Positions 1 through 7,742 of a stretch of DNA of 39,504 bases are shown here, one piece after another (within the stretch, counting starts at the first letter, position 1; every line of letters begins with the position of its first letter). The notes beneath the pieces were generated by a model, which saw only the letters and a program-made list of their open reading frames with translations, was not told where the DNA came from and searched no databases. Source of the stretch: an uncultured Bacteroidales bacterium (GTDB lineage Bacteria > Bacteroidota > Bacteroidia > Bacteroidales > Muribaculaceae); the NCBI GenBank assembly GCA_945829225.1, contig CALZTY010000020.1:1-39504 (forward strand). Direction: 5' to 3'. The translations under genes were made by a program, and so were the position numbers.

Positions 1-99
1 AGACTGAGTTCTTCAAACAAATCGCTAATTTTGCACTTGCCAGTTGAACCTGCACTCTACTATATGACTATTATATTGGACTAATTTTTGATAGTATTG

Positions 100-130
100 T
101 TGCGGGAGCCGAAATATCTTACTATCTTTG
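100..130 (+). promoter_or_regulatory. Putative promoter of the secreted metallopeptidase gene
   Basis: TATCTTTG at 123-130 fits the Bacteroidetes -7 element TAnnTTTG, and a TTG at 100-102 lies 20 bases upstream as a partial -33 element. Transcription would start near 137, leaving a leader of about 60 A-rich bases before the ATG at 197. A second TAATTTTG sits at 26-33 but is further from any gene. The call rests on motif match and position only. Confidence 0.45.
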
Positions 131-196
131 CAAGTAGAACTAATTTTTCCATTACAATAAGAAACAACATATCAAACAAACATAATCACAAACGCC

Positions 197-3100
197 ATGA
201 AAAGGACATCATTTCTTACTTTCTTGTTAGCGGTGATGATACAGTCGGTCTTTGCGGCTGACGTTACTGTTAAGTTCTCCGGGTTGCAAGACGGAGACAA
301 AGCGACCTTAACAATCGCATCGGACACTTATCTCGCCTCACTCCCGGTGACTTCCGATGGAACTTATGTATTTGAAAATGTTCCACAGGGCAAACACAGT
401 GTCAAGGCTGAGGCAACCGGATACAATGTCATCGAAGCCTTGACTGTAATTGTAAATCCGGACGGAAGTGTCGCCCCTTCCGAGCCGCTGAAAGTTCCCG
501 TCACAAAAATGTCTGAGGACCCTTCCAAATGGGTATTTGAATGGAAGGAGGATGGGAGCGTTTCGGGTTACACCACAACGGCGCACGTCAACAAACCGGC
601 GGAGATTGAATTTCTTGGCAAGATGATTGTTCCCGCCGATGTGCCTTCATTCGGCATACTTGAGAACAACTATCACATCGTCCTCGCCAATGACGAGAAG
701 ATCTGGACTCAGGAATATGCCTACCGTATGGTCGAAACCCTCAAAACTCTACCCATAGGTTACGATGGTCTGAAAAAGACAAAATTCACTCTCACAGACG
801 AGCACCTGACCGACGACATCACCGTAACGGATATGGGTGAAGGTTATGAAGTGCGTATCTCCGAAGATGTTTTCTATTACGCCAATCCGTTTTTGGTGAC
901 TCTTGACGGTGTCAGGGGACGTTTCTACTCCAAGCGTCTCCATCATGCCCTCACAAATTTCGTGACAGACTTCGGCAAAGACGAAATGCGAGTGGATGAG
1001 ATACTCAGAAACCGTTTCGGCTGTAGTGTCACAGGCGTCGACTATGAAGCGCTCACCCGCGGAATAACCGACGAAGATGCGAGCCGTTTCCGTCCGTTCA
1101 AGCCATCGGAGCTCGTGAGCATAATCAATATGTTCGAGGAACTTCCCGAAGGCTTTCACGTCACCCCTCACCTCAATTACCTGATCCGCCGGCTTGACGG
1201 ACATGACCATCCTCTTTACCCGGGCGCCGCCGCCGTGTCCTGGCCCGTGGAGAACGGCTATATAGAATTCATGGAGAAGGCCTTCGACGGAGGCAACAAC
1301 CTCAGCTTCGACACACTTCGCCTTATCCTCCACGAGAAGACCCATTTCCTCTGGGCTTTCGTATTCTCCGAAGAAATCAAGAACGACTGGATAAAGATCG
1401 GCGGCTGGTACGAGGACCCCAACGCGAAAGACGGATGGGCAACGACCAAGGACGTGGAATTTGTCAGCCAGTATGCACATGGACATAATCCTAACGAGGA
1501 CATGGCGGAATCCGTAGCTTTTTATCTCAAGGATCCCGAGAAACTCATGTCGAGATGTCTCGAGAAATACGAATTCATCCGCGACCGCATAATGCATGGC
1601 GTCCGTTATATCTCGACCGTGCCGGACCATCTTTCCTTCGAGGTGCTCAATCTGTGGCCCGACTACGATTATCCCGGCAAAATCAAGCGTGTGAACGTAA
1701 CGGTCGACGGCGAGGCAGAAGCTGACAAAACCGTAACGATAGAAATAGAGCTTAACCACATTGACGGTTATGAAGACGGAGCTTCACATGCCATCACAAG
1801 ATTGTCTTCTCCCGTTTTCTTCGATGACGGCGGCAATCCTCATTCCCAGATTCTGGACATTCATTTCGAACCGGTTGACGGCAATCCTTATATTCTCAGA
1901 GGAAGCAATATTATCCCGAAATATGGTAAGATGGGGCACTGGACGGTCGGCGACATAACAATTTCCGATTTACAGGGCAATCAAAGATATGGAGGGCGCA
2001 ACGACTGCGTGGTCGACGTGTTCTTAAACAATCCCCTTGAGGACATCATTCCTCCCAAATATGTTCCTGGAAGCCTGAATTACGAGCTCTCAGAGAAGGA
2101 AATGGAAGGACACCACTGCCAGAATCTCAAGGTTACCTTCAAGGTAACGGACAATGTGGGCATAGAACACTCCTACGGACGCCTCTATGCCGAGGCCGAC
2201 GGATACCCCGGCAAGACCAACGCTCTCGCCGAAATGTACGGGACTTATGACCCGGATACCCAAACCGCCGAGCTCAACTTCACAATATACGACTATTCCC
2301 CGACCGGATTTTATTACCTGCCGTTTGTCGAATACGCCGACTTCGCGAGAACTGACGGGGCTACCACATTCTCGGACTCGCCGCTCGACGAGCCTGTGAA
2401 AAAGATTTACATAAAGACACCTAACCCTGATTACACTCATCCTGAAGTCGATCTCAACCGTATCTCGGTATATGCAGAACCTACACATCCCGAAGCTCCT
2501 GACGGCGAGACAAAAGTCACCGTCAACTTTTATGCGAGAGATAATTTTTCAGGCTTAGGTGATGTACTATATCACTTCATCAGCCCGCAGGGAGATATGC
2601 CGGGGGGCTGGTTCTATCACCGCAATTTCTATACAACTTTCTTTGAAGGAGATCCCACGGTCTGGGAACATTATACAATCACACACATTCTCCCACAAGG
2701 TTCGGCTCCGGGTCGCTGGGGATTGGCACGGCTAACAGTTAACGACAAAGCTGCAAACGCATACACTTATGATTTCGTCGAGACTCTGATATTCGAACCC
2801 GACGATGATATGTCTAAATATATTCTCTTTGCAGACATGAATGATTCAAATATGCTATACCTTACTCTCACTTCAGAGAGCGGCAGCCATTTTGGATACA
2901 ACTACCGTGTCATTCATGAGGAATCAGGTCAGGAAATTTCAGGAACTTACGCAGGACATAAATCTGAAATCACCGCAATGTCAAATAATCCCGCCGACGT
3001 ATCTATTGACGTTTCAAGCCTCCCGGACGGAGAACTCATTGTCATTGCAAATGTACTTGACGAAAACGGGAAGATAGAGACTTCAAAGTCGACCCGAGTA

Positions 3101-3325
3101 AATAAGAAGGGTCAGTCTTCCGTTTCAGAAATTCGTACATATAACAGCAAGGTATTACTGAAGGGCAGGACGGTAATAGTTTTCAGTGACACCGAACGTA
3201 ATATTACAGTTACGACAATTGATGGACGCCAAAACATCCATCCGGTCGTAAACGGCAAGACCACCTTTGAGTTACCTGATGCAGGATTCTATATAATAGA
3301 TGGTCAAAAGTTTGTAGTTAAGTAA
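197..3325 (+). CDS. Large secreted zinc metallopeptidase (HExxH) with beta-sandwich regions
   Basis: The protein has 1042 residues. A signal peptide covers about residues 1-20 (hydrophobic core, cleavage after VFA), so it is exported. Residues 21-105 look like a beta-sandwich of the carboxypeptidase-regulatory type (a YVFENVPQGKHSV stretch). The catalytic zinc motif HEKTH is at 379-383, and NEDMAES at 433-439 supplies an acidic third ligand (E434 or E438), a gluzincin-like layout. After about residue 500 the chain is beta-rich, with repeated VTV-type strands suggesting Ig-like modules. The last 60 residues end in GFYIIDGQKFVVK, resembling a type IX sorting-type C-terminal domain, so surface delivery is possible. 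I do not recognise a named family; mucin or host-protein cleavage would be a guess. It is a single-gene unit. Confidence 0.75.
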   Translation: MKRTSFLTFLLAVMIQSVFAADVTVKFSGLQDGDKATLTIASDTYLASLPVTSDGTYVFENVPQGKHSVKAEATGYNVIEALTVIVNPDGSVAPSEPLKVPVTKMSEDPSKWVFEWKEDGSVSGYTTTAHVNKPAEIEFLGKMIVPADVPSFGILENNYHIVLANDEKIWTQEYAYRMVETLKTLPIGYDGLKKTKFTLTDEHLTDDITVTDMGEGYEVRISEDVFYYANPFLVTLDGVRGRFYSKRLHHALTNFVTDFGKDEMRVDEILRNRFGCSVTGVDYEALTRGITDEDASRFRPFKPSELVSIINMFEELPEGFHVTPHLNYLIRRLDGHDHPLYPGAAAVSWPVENGYIEFMEKAFDGGNNLSFDTLRLILHEKTHFLWAFVFSEEIKNDWIKIGGWYEDPNAKDGWATTKDVEFVSQYAHGHNPNEDMAESVAFYLKDPEKLMSRCLEKYEFIRDRIMHGVRYISTVPDHLSFEVLNLWPDYDYPGKIKRVNVTVDGEAEADKTVTIEIELNHIDGYEDGASHAITRLSSPVFFDDGGNPHSQILDIHFEPVDGNPYILRGSNIIPKYGKMGHWTVGDITISDLQGNQRYGGRNDCVVDVFLNNPLEDIIPPKYVPGSLNYELSEKEMEGHHCQNLKVTFKVTDNVGIEHSYGRLYAEADGYPGKTNALAEMYGTYDPDTQTAELNFTIYDYSPTGFYYLPFVEYADFARTDGATTFSDSPLDEPVKKIYIKTPNPDYTHPEVDLNRISVYAEPTHPEAPDGETKVTVNFYARDNFSGLGDVLYHFISPQGDMPGGWFYHRNFYTTFFEGDPTVWEHYTITHILPQGSAPGRWGLARLTVNDKAANAYTYDFVETLIFEPDDDMSKYILFADMNDSNMLYLTLTSESGSHFGYNYRVIHEESGQEISGTYAGHKSEITAMSNNPADVSIDVSSLPDGELIVIANVLDENGKIETSKSTRVNKKGQSSVSEIRTYNSKVLLKGRTVIVFSDTERNITVTTIDGRQNIHPVVNGKTTFELPDAGFYIIDGQKFVVK

Positions 3326-3347
3326 AATCCAACATTTGTACGTACAA

Positions 3348-3393
3348 AAATGGCATGTGTTTGGGTCATACCGACACATGTCATTTCCTTTTT
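3348..3393 (+). terminator. Probable intrinsic terminator after the metallopeptidase
   Basis: Arms at 3348-3360 and 3374-3386 pair over 13 positions with one G-U wobble, around a 13-base loop. They are followed by CC and a five-T run. It starts 22 bases after the stop codon. A 14-base perfect palindrome centred on TGTACGTACA (3335-3348) abuts it. Confidence 0.55.
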
Positions 3394-3803
3394 ACGAAAT
3401 TACGACAAGGGGGCTATGGGGGAAACTACATGAGACAGTAGTGTTATTTCCCATAGTTCTATGCGAAACTGCGAAAACAAAATAAAGAAACCCTATACAG
3501 TCTATCTTACCAAAGGGGCGTTGGTATTCTTGGTATGGGTGATCTTAATATGGTTTTGTTGGTTAAAATGAGCGATGTTTCAATATGTAAAGCTGGACAA
3601 GGATGAACTCGCGGAGATGGTTGTAAAATCAAGCGAAAGTGGTATGTTCTAATAAAAAATATATATTGTATTGCTTATTTTCTGATAATAGGAGACTTAC
3701 ATATTGTATCAACCCCAAATTAAACTACCCGCCGACCACCGTTCAACGAACATATCTAAATTAAAAGTGCGACCAAAACGTGACCAAATTTGTGGGTATG
3801 GAT
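3394..3803. other. Gene-poor stretch between the metallopeptidase and tRNA-Phe
   Basis: I see no supported gene here. The sequence is AT-rich, with short stop-interrupted frames on both strands. The only tidy ORF is a 25-codon one at 3575-3652, which I do not recognise. The stretch lies downstream of the 3' end of a tRNA gene, a common landing site for integrative elements, so it may be decayed element DNA. No integrase or repeated tRNA 3' end is visible. Confidence 0.5.
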
Positions 3804-3848
3804 AAAAATAAAATTTCCAACTTATTGATATTCAATAAGTTGGAAATT
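3804..3848 (-). terminator. Intrinsic terminator of tRNA-Phe
   Basis: A perfect 17-bp inverted repeat (arms 3812-3828 and 3832-3848) has a 3-base spacer. Read on the minus strand it is followed by TTTTATTTTTAT. It lies 8 bases past the tRNA 3' end, so it should end the tRNA transcript. Confidence 0.8.
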
Positions 3849-3856
3849 CATTTCAG

Positions 3857-3929
3857 TGGTGCCACCAGGAATCGAACCGGGGACACAAGGATTTTCAGTC
3901 CTTTGCTCTACCAACTGAGCTATGGCACC
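3857..3929 (-). tRNA. tRNA-Phe (GAA)
   Basis: Read on the minus strand, the 73 bases fold as a full cloverleaf. The acceptor stem is GGTGCCA/TGGCACC, the D-arm contains AGCTCAGTTGGTAGAGC, and the anticodon stem is AAGGA/TCCTT with loop CTGAAAA (anticodon GAA). The T-arm contains GGTTCGATTCC and the discriminator is A. The CCA end is not encoded. The gene has its own promoter and terminator, although it also lies downstream of the eight-gene signalling operon on the same strand. Confidence 0.96.
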
Positions 3930-3946
3930 ATCGCGATTTTGCGATG

Positions 3947-3978
3947 CAAAGGTAGGACAAAAAAATGAACTGTGCAAA
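3947..3978 (-). promoter_or_regulatory. Promoter of tRNA-Phe
   Basis: On the minus strand TTTG (3975-3978) and TACCTTTG (3947-3954) are separated by 20 bases, a canonical Bacteroidetes -33/-7 pair. The -7 element ends 17 bases before the first tRNA base. A 16-base palindrome GTTTTTTGCAAAAAAC lies just upstream at 3990-4005. Confidence 0.75.
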
Positions 3979-4008
3979 TATTTTGCGTAGTTTTTTGCAA
4001 AAAACAGG

Positions 4009-4668
4009 TTAGAAAATGCCTAAGAAGCGTTTTTTTGCTTTTTGTTTGACATTAATAACGTATTGGTGACCGGGTTCTTCGATGACGATGCTACTGCTAC
4101 GTTCGTTGTCAGCGGTGTTTTCGGCTACTTGGATGAGGACTTTGCCGTCGCGAGTGAAGATTACGTCGGCAATCCATTCGGGTTTGTCGGAGACTTGAGC
4201 GAGGGTGGTAGTGACGCAGAGACCGTCGACGAGTGTGGTGCCGGTATCGTCGTATTCAAATTCAATGGTGAAGCTTTGTGAAATGATTTCGGTAGGCTCT
4301 TCTGTGGGTTGCGGCCCTTGGTCGGCGGTGGTGGTGTCGTCTACCGATTCGGGATCGATAGCGTTTTCTTCCTCGGGAGCGGCGTAGAGGAGTTGGTCGA
4401 TGTGTTCCGGGTCAAAGGTGCCACCGAGTCGAGTGATGGTGTTTTGGCAGATTGTGATTTGCCGGAGGCAGCGGTCCTTGTCGGCTTCGTCGGAGAAGCA
4501 TCGGAAAGCCTCGGCGAAGTGGATAATAGCCTGGTTCTGCGCCTCGATAGTAGCGGTTTGACGCAGGGTGAAGCCTCGACGGTATGCGTCGTTGCAGTCT
4601 TGAGCCTTGAGGAGCAGAGGGAGGAGCAGGAGTAGAAGTGAAATAAATATTTTAACGTACTTTTCCAT
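4009..4668 (-). CDS. Secreted protein with BACON-like C-terminal domain
   Basis: This 219-residue protein is the last gene of the signalling operon, 14 bases after the long kinase gene. Residues 1-22 are a signal peptide ending KAQ. Residues 23-80 are helical and cysteine-containing (C25, with others around C57, C67 and C74), possibly TPR-like. An acidic Thr/Pro-rich linker follows. The C-terminal part from about residue 130 carries the BACON fold signature: KPEWI, a KVLIQVAEN strand, an ERSSSIVIE strand and a terminal VINVKQ. BACON domains are Bacteroidetes-associated extracellular beta-sandwiches. Its role is unknown; it could be a periplasmic partner or ligand of the membrane kinase. Confidence 0.7.
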   Translation of the reverse strand: MEKYVKIFISLLLLLLPLLLKAQDCNDAYRRGFTLRQTATIEAQNQAIIHFAEAFRCFSDEADKDRCLRQITICQNTITRLGGTFDPEHIDQLLYAAPEEENAIDPESVDDTTTADQGPQPTEEPTEIISQSFTIEFEYDDTGTTLVDGLCVTTTLAQVSDKPEWIADVIFTRDGKVLIQVAENTADNERSSSIVIEEPGHQYVINVKQKAKKRFLGIF

Positions 4669-4682
4669 TGTGAGATAAGAAT

Positions 4683-7157
4683 TTAGAGGTCATCGTATGG
4701 ATTGTAGGCGGGGGTTGAGGGTCGTCGGGGAGATTGAGTCGGAGTCACCGCCGGGGAGATTGAGCGCTGAGCGGGTCGGTATACGGGGGAGTAGTCGATA
4801 GGCGAAGCCGGAGCGCCAGCCTTGGGATGCCAGAAGCCTCTGCCATCGTTGAGGGGTGACCCATTGGGCGCATATCTTAGTTCGAGGTAACCGCGTGCAG
4901 TTTCCAATTTGGTTGGTTGACCGCGGTGGTTGTAAGATATGGTTATGGTCTCGGAGGCGCTACCGTATGGTGACAGCAAATTGTACCAATCAGGGTCGCC
5001 TTTGACGGTACGGAGTTGACAAGAGTTGTCGTCATATGTGTAAGTGGCTTCGGAGATCGTGATATCTGATTTAGAGATTTCTTTTTTCATAATGCGCCCA
5101 TTGTCATCGTGCTCGATGGTGACTGTTTGATATTCTCGGTCGCCTTTTTTACGGATAAATTTGTTGACGTTGAGGTAACGTTGGCGAGTTTCTTCGTCAA
5201 AGACGAGATTATCGCCATGGTAAGTGAGAACCGACCCTATATTATTGTAAGTGATGTCGATAGAGGATACTGTGCCCAAACCGTCAATTTGACGAGGAGT
5301 GTCGAATTCGATGTGAGTGGGGCGATTCAGGTTATCGCAGTCATATGAAATACGAGGCTTTGTATCCTTGTAAACATATTCGTGCTTGTCGAAGAGGGAG
5401 TCGAGGCGTTCGGTAGTTATATCACCATCGCTGTGGTAAGTGTAGTGGTAACCGTAGTTGCCCGATTTGAGACCGCTGATGGGATTGTCGTTTTCGTCGT
5501 AGTAACGTTCCTCGATGAGGTTTCCGACTTCGTCATATTCATATTCGGCATGATAGATATTTGCATTGCCCCACGAGGGGTTGTGGTCGGCGGTTTCAAA
5601 TTTGATGAAAGTGCGGTTGTAGTTTTCATCGTAATCGCAGGTAGTGAAAGCCATACCGAGGGTATTATTGGCAGGATCACCATTGCGGTCGATGTTGGCG
5701 ATGCAGGTGATTTGGTTGTCGTTGTTGTAGGAGAAACTAATGCCGCATGTGCCGTGGGTATCGGGCGTCATTTGGGAGTCGGAGTTGTAATAAACGACCT
5801 GAGAGAGTCGCTCTTCATCATCGAATGAGAGTTTCAGCTTGGTGATGCTGGCGATGCTCGTTATGCCCGAATAATAATCGAGTGAAATGAAGTTGTCGTC
5901 AGTACCGGTGAAGCACTTGCTCTTACTGCCTTCAGCCCATTTGATTTCGACAATAGAGTCGTTGATGTAGTCGAAGGTGTATAATATTTCGTCATCGGCA
6001 TTACGGGCGATCATGTAGTCGAGCTCGCCCTTGTCATTGTACTTGTATTCTTGGTCGGGGAATCGGATGCCCATAATGTCGTATGCGCCGTAACCGCGGA
6101 TATCGCCGTTGCGGTCGACGACCGATAGGCGAGTGACATGACCGCCGCGCGAGGTGATGCGGTAGGATATGTCGCGTTGTTGTTGCTCCTTGGCAGAGAG
6201 TCGACCGATGCCTTTGGGACCATCGATGGTGTCGTAGTAGTCGCGGTAGTAGTAAGTTTTCTCGCGGGAGTATCCCCATAAGATGAAACCGGCGATGATA
6301 GCGGCGGCGATGCACACATATAGAGAGATGTGAGCGACTTTCTTGGCGTTGGGAGATGTGCGCCAAGAGCCGGAGTCGAGGCGATGCTCGGTGACACGAC
6401 GGATGAAGTCGGCAGAGGGGCGCTTGTCGGGGTTAGGGTCGAGCATCGCATAGATGAGTTTGAGGAGCGAAGAAGACCATTTTTTATCCTCGATGGGAGG
6501 AATGGGTGCAGAGGGAGATTGTACCAAACCGCCGTGGTCGCCGTAGGGAGGGTATCCGGTGATCATCTCGTAAGCAGAAGCGCCGAGCGCCCAGATGTCG
6601 CCCTTAGCATTGGATACGCCGCGGAAGCGCTCGGGCGCCATGTAAGCACGAGTGCCACCGACAGCCTCGTTGGCGACTTCGCGAGAGCCGGCGATGCCGA
6701 AGTCAGTGACCAGGAAGTTGAGGTCGTCGTCGATGAGGATGTTGTCGGGCTTGATATCTTGGTGGATGACGTTGTGGAGGTGTAGGTAGTCGAGACCGGC
6801 GGCGACATCGTGAAGAATCTTGATAACATCCTCTTCCTCGCAGCGCCCGGTCATTGCGGTGATAGAGCCGTTCTCACAGAAGGGGAGCACGAGGTATGGT
6901 GTGCCGTCACATACCGAATAGTTGGTGGGCGTGAGGAGGTTCTGGTGGTTGATGTTGTAGACGGTAACGAATTCGTTGCGGAAGTCGCGTTGCCCGTATG
7001 AGTCGAGTTCGTCCTGGGATACGAAGATCTTGACGGCGACCTGAAGGTTACCTGAAAGCGTGTCGGCAGCGAGCCATACCTGAGCGGAGGCACCCTGACC
7101 GAGCAATCTTAGTAGTTTATAGCGGTTGTCGAATAAAGTATTTTCTTCGAGAAACAT
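4683..7157 (-). CDS. Transmembrane Ser/Thr protein kinase with extracytoplasmic YD-like repeats
   Basis: The protein has 824 residues. The N-terminal kinase domain (about 12-260) is complete: glycine loop GQGASAQV at 20-27, catalytic K43, helix-C E62, HQDIKPDN with D134, DFG at 152-154 and APE near 174-176. The base before the catalytic Asp is Gln, not Arg, so it is a non-RD kinase that may not need activation-loop phosphorylation. One membrane helix spans about 275-295. The remaining 500 or so residues repeat short Y-D/N-G strands (YKYNDKGELDYM, YEYDEVGNLIEERYYDENDN), like YD/RHS repeats, and should face the periplasm. The tail is Ser/Pro-rich. It follows the tail-anchored FHA gene by 21 bases. 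A sensor kinase reading an envelope cue is the likely role; the cue is unknown. Confidence 0.85.
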   Translation of the reverse strand: MFLEENTLFDNRYKLLRLLGQGASAQVWLAADTLSGNLQVAVKIFVSQDELDSYGQRDFRNEFVTVYNINHQNLLTPTNYSVCDGTPYLVLPFCENGSITAMTGRCEEEDVIKILHDVAAGLDYLHLHNVIHQDIKPDNILIDDDLNFLVTDFGIAGSREVANEAVGGTRAYMAPERFRGVSNAKGDIWALGASAYEMITGYPPYGDHGGLVQSPSAPIPPIEDKKWSSSLLKLIYAMLDPNPDKRPSADFIRRVTEHRLDSGSWRTSPNAKKVAHISLYVCIAAAIIAGFILWGYSREKTYYYRDYYDTIDGPKGIGRLSAKEQQQRDISYRITSRGGHVTRLSVVDRNGDIRGYGAYDIMGIRFPDQEYKYNDKGELDYMIARNADDEILYTFDYINDSIVEIKWAEGSKSKCFTGTDDNFISLDYYSGITSIASITKLKLSFDDEERLSQVVYYNSDSQMTPDTHGTCGISFSYNNDNQITCIANIDRNGDPANNTLGMAFTTCDYDENYNRTFIKFETADHNPSWGNANIYHAEYEYDEVGNLIEERYYDENDNPISGLKSGNYGYHYTYHSDGDITTERLDSLFDKHEYVYKDTKPRISYDCDNLNRPTHIEFDTPRQIDGLGTVSSIDITYNNIGSVLTYHGDNLVFDEETRQRYLNVNKFIRKKGDREYQTVTIEHDDNGRIMKKEISKSDITISEATYTYDDNSCQLRTVKGDPDWYNLLSPYGSASETITISYNHRGQPTKLETARGYLELRYAPNGSPLNDGRGFWHPKAGAPASPIDYSPVYRPAQRSISPAVTPTQSPRRPSTPAYNPYDDL

Positions 7158-7178
7158 CAGTGAGTGGGAAAGAAGTTA

Positions 7179-7736
7179 TTAGAAAGGCCAGTATTGGAGG
7201 ATGAGGTCGTCGAAGACATAAAGAGCGAGGAAAGCGACAAGTGCGGTGGCAATGGTGACTATGGCGAGGATGAGAGGGAGGTTGGACTTGCCACCGGATT
7301 TTTTGCGCTTGTTGTTCTTTGAGTCGGGGACTGGCTCAGCCACAGAGATGTAAGGAGAGGATACTTGGCGCTCGATTTTTTTGGAAGTATCGTTGTTGTG
7401 CTCTGAGGGGATGTAAGGCTGGATAGGTTGGTCGCCGCGGCGCTGAGTGCGCTTGGTGTCGGCGTGAGCGAGCTCGGGGATGAGATTGATGACCGCCTTC
7501 CAGTCAAGAGTATATGATGAGGCGAGCACGATGACATCGTCGGTGCTGACGTAGACATACTTGTTGTGGACCGGCGTGTCGTTGATAATCGAGCCGTTGC
7601 GCGAGAAATCGGTGAATCGCAGTCGTCCATCGTCAAGAAGAGTCAACTCGGCATGGGAGCCGCTGACAGTGTCAAAGGACTTGTCTACGACGATAGAGGA
7701 GTCGGGCGAGCGACCGATTGTAATAGTTTTAGCCAT
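7179..7736 (-). CDS. Tail-anchored FHA-domain protein
   Basis: The protein has 185 residues. Residues 1-80 form an FHA phosphothreonine-binding domain with the key residues present: G8-R9, S25/S27-H28 in SGSHAEL, and N47-G48. A charged linker ends in RKKSGGKS. A single membrane helix (about 152-174) and a short outside tail follow. The FHA domain should be cytoplasmic and could dock phosphorylated kinase at the membrane. It lies 6 bases after the PP2C gene, whose pre-membrane linker has the same SGGK motif. Confidence 0.85.
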   Translation of the reverse strand: MAKTITIGRSPDSSIVVDKSFDTVSGSHAELTLLDDGRLRFTDFSRNGSIINDTPVHNKYVYVSTDDVIVLASSYTLDWKAVINLIPELAHADTKRTQRRGDQPIQPYIPSEHNNDTSKKIERQVSSPYISVAEPVPDSKNNKRKKSGGKSNLPLILAIVTIATALVAFLALYVFDDLILQYWPF

Positions 7737-7742
7737 AAGGGG

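Noticed and set aside
749-1759. A 336-codon minus-strand frame inside the metallopeptidase gene
   Set aside because: The plus frame has a signal peptide and the HEKTH motif; the minus frame shows no domain and no start context.
3575-3652. A 25-codon ORF (MFQYVKLDKDELAEMV...)
   Set aside because: Too short, no promoter or family match. It may be a remnant of a small regulatory or mobilisation gene, but this cannot be supported.
3780-3968. A 62-codon plus-strand frame across tRNA-Phe
   Set aside because: It reads through the antisense of a well-folded tRNA and its terminator.
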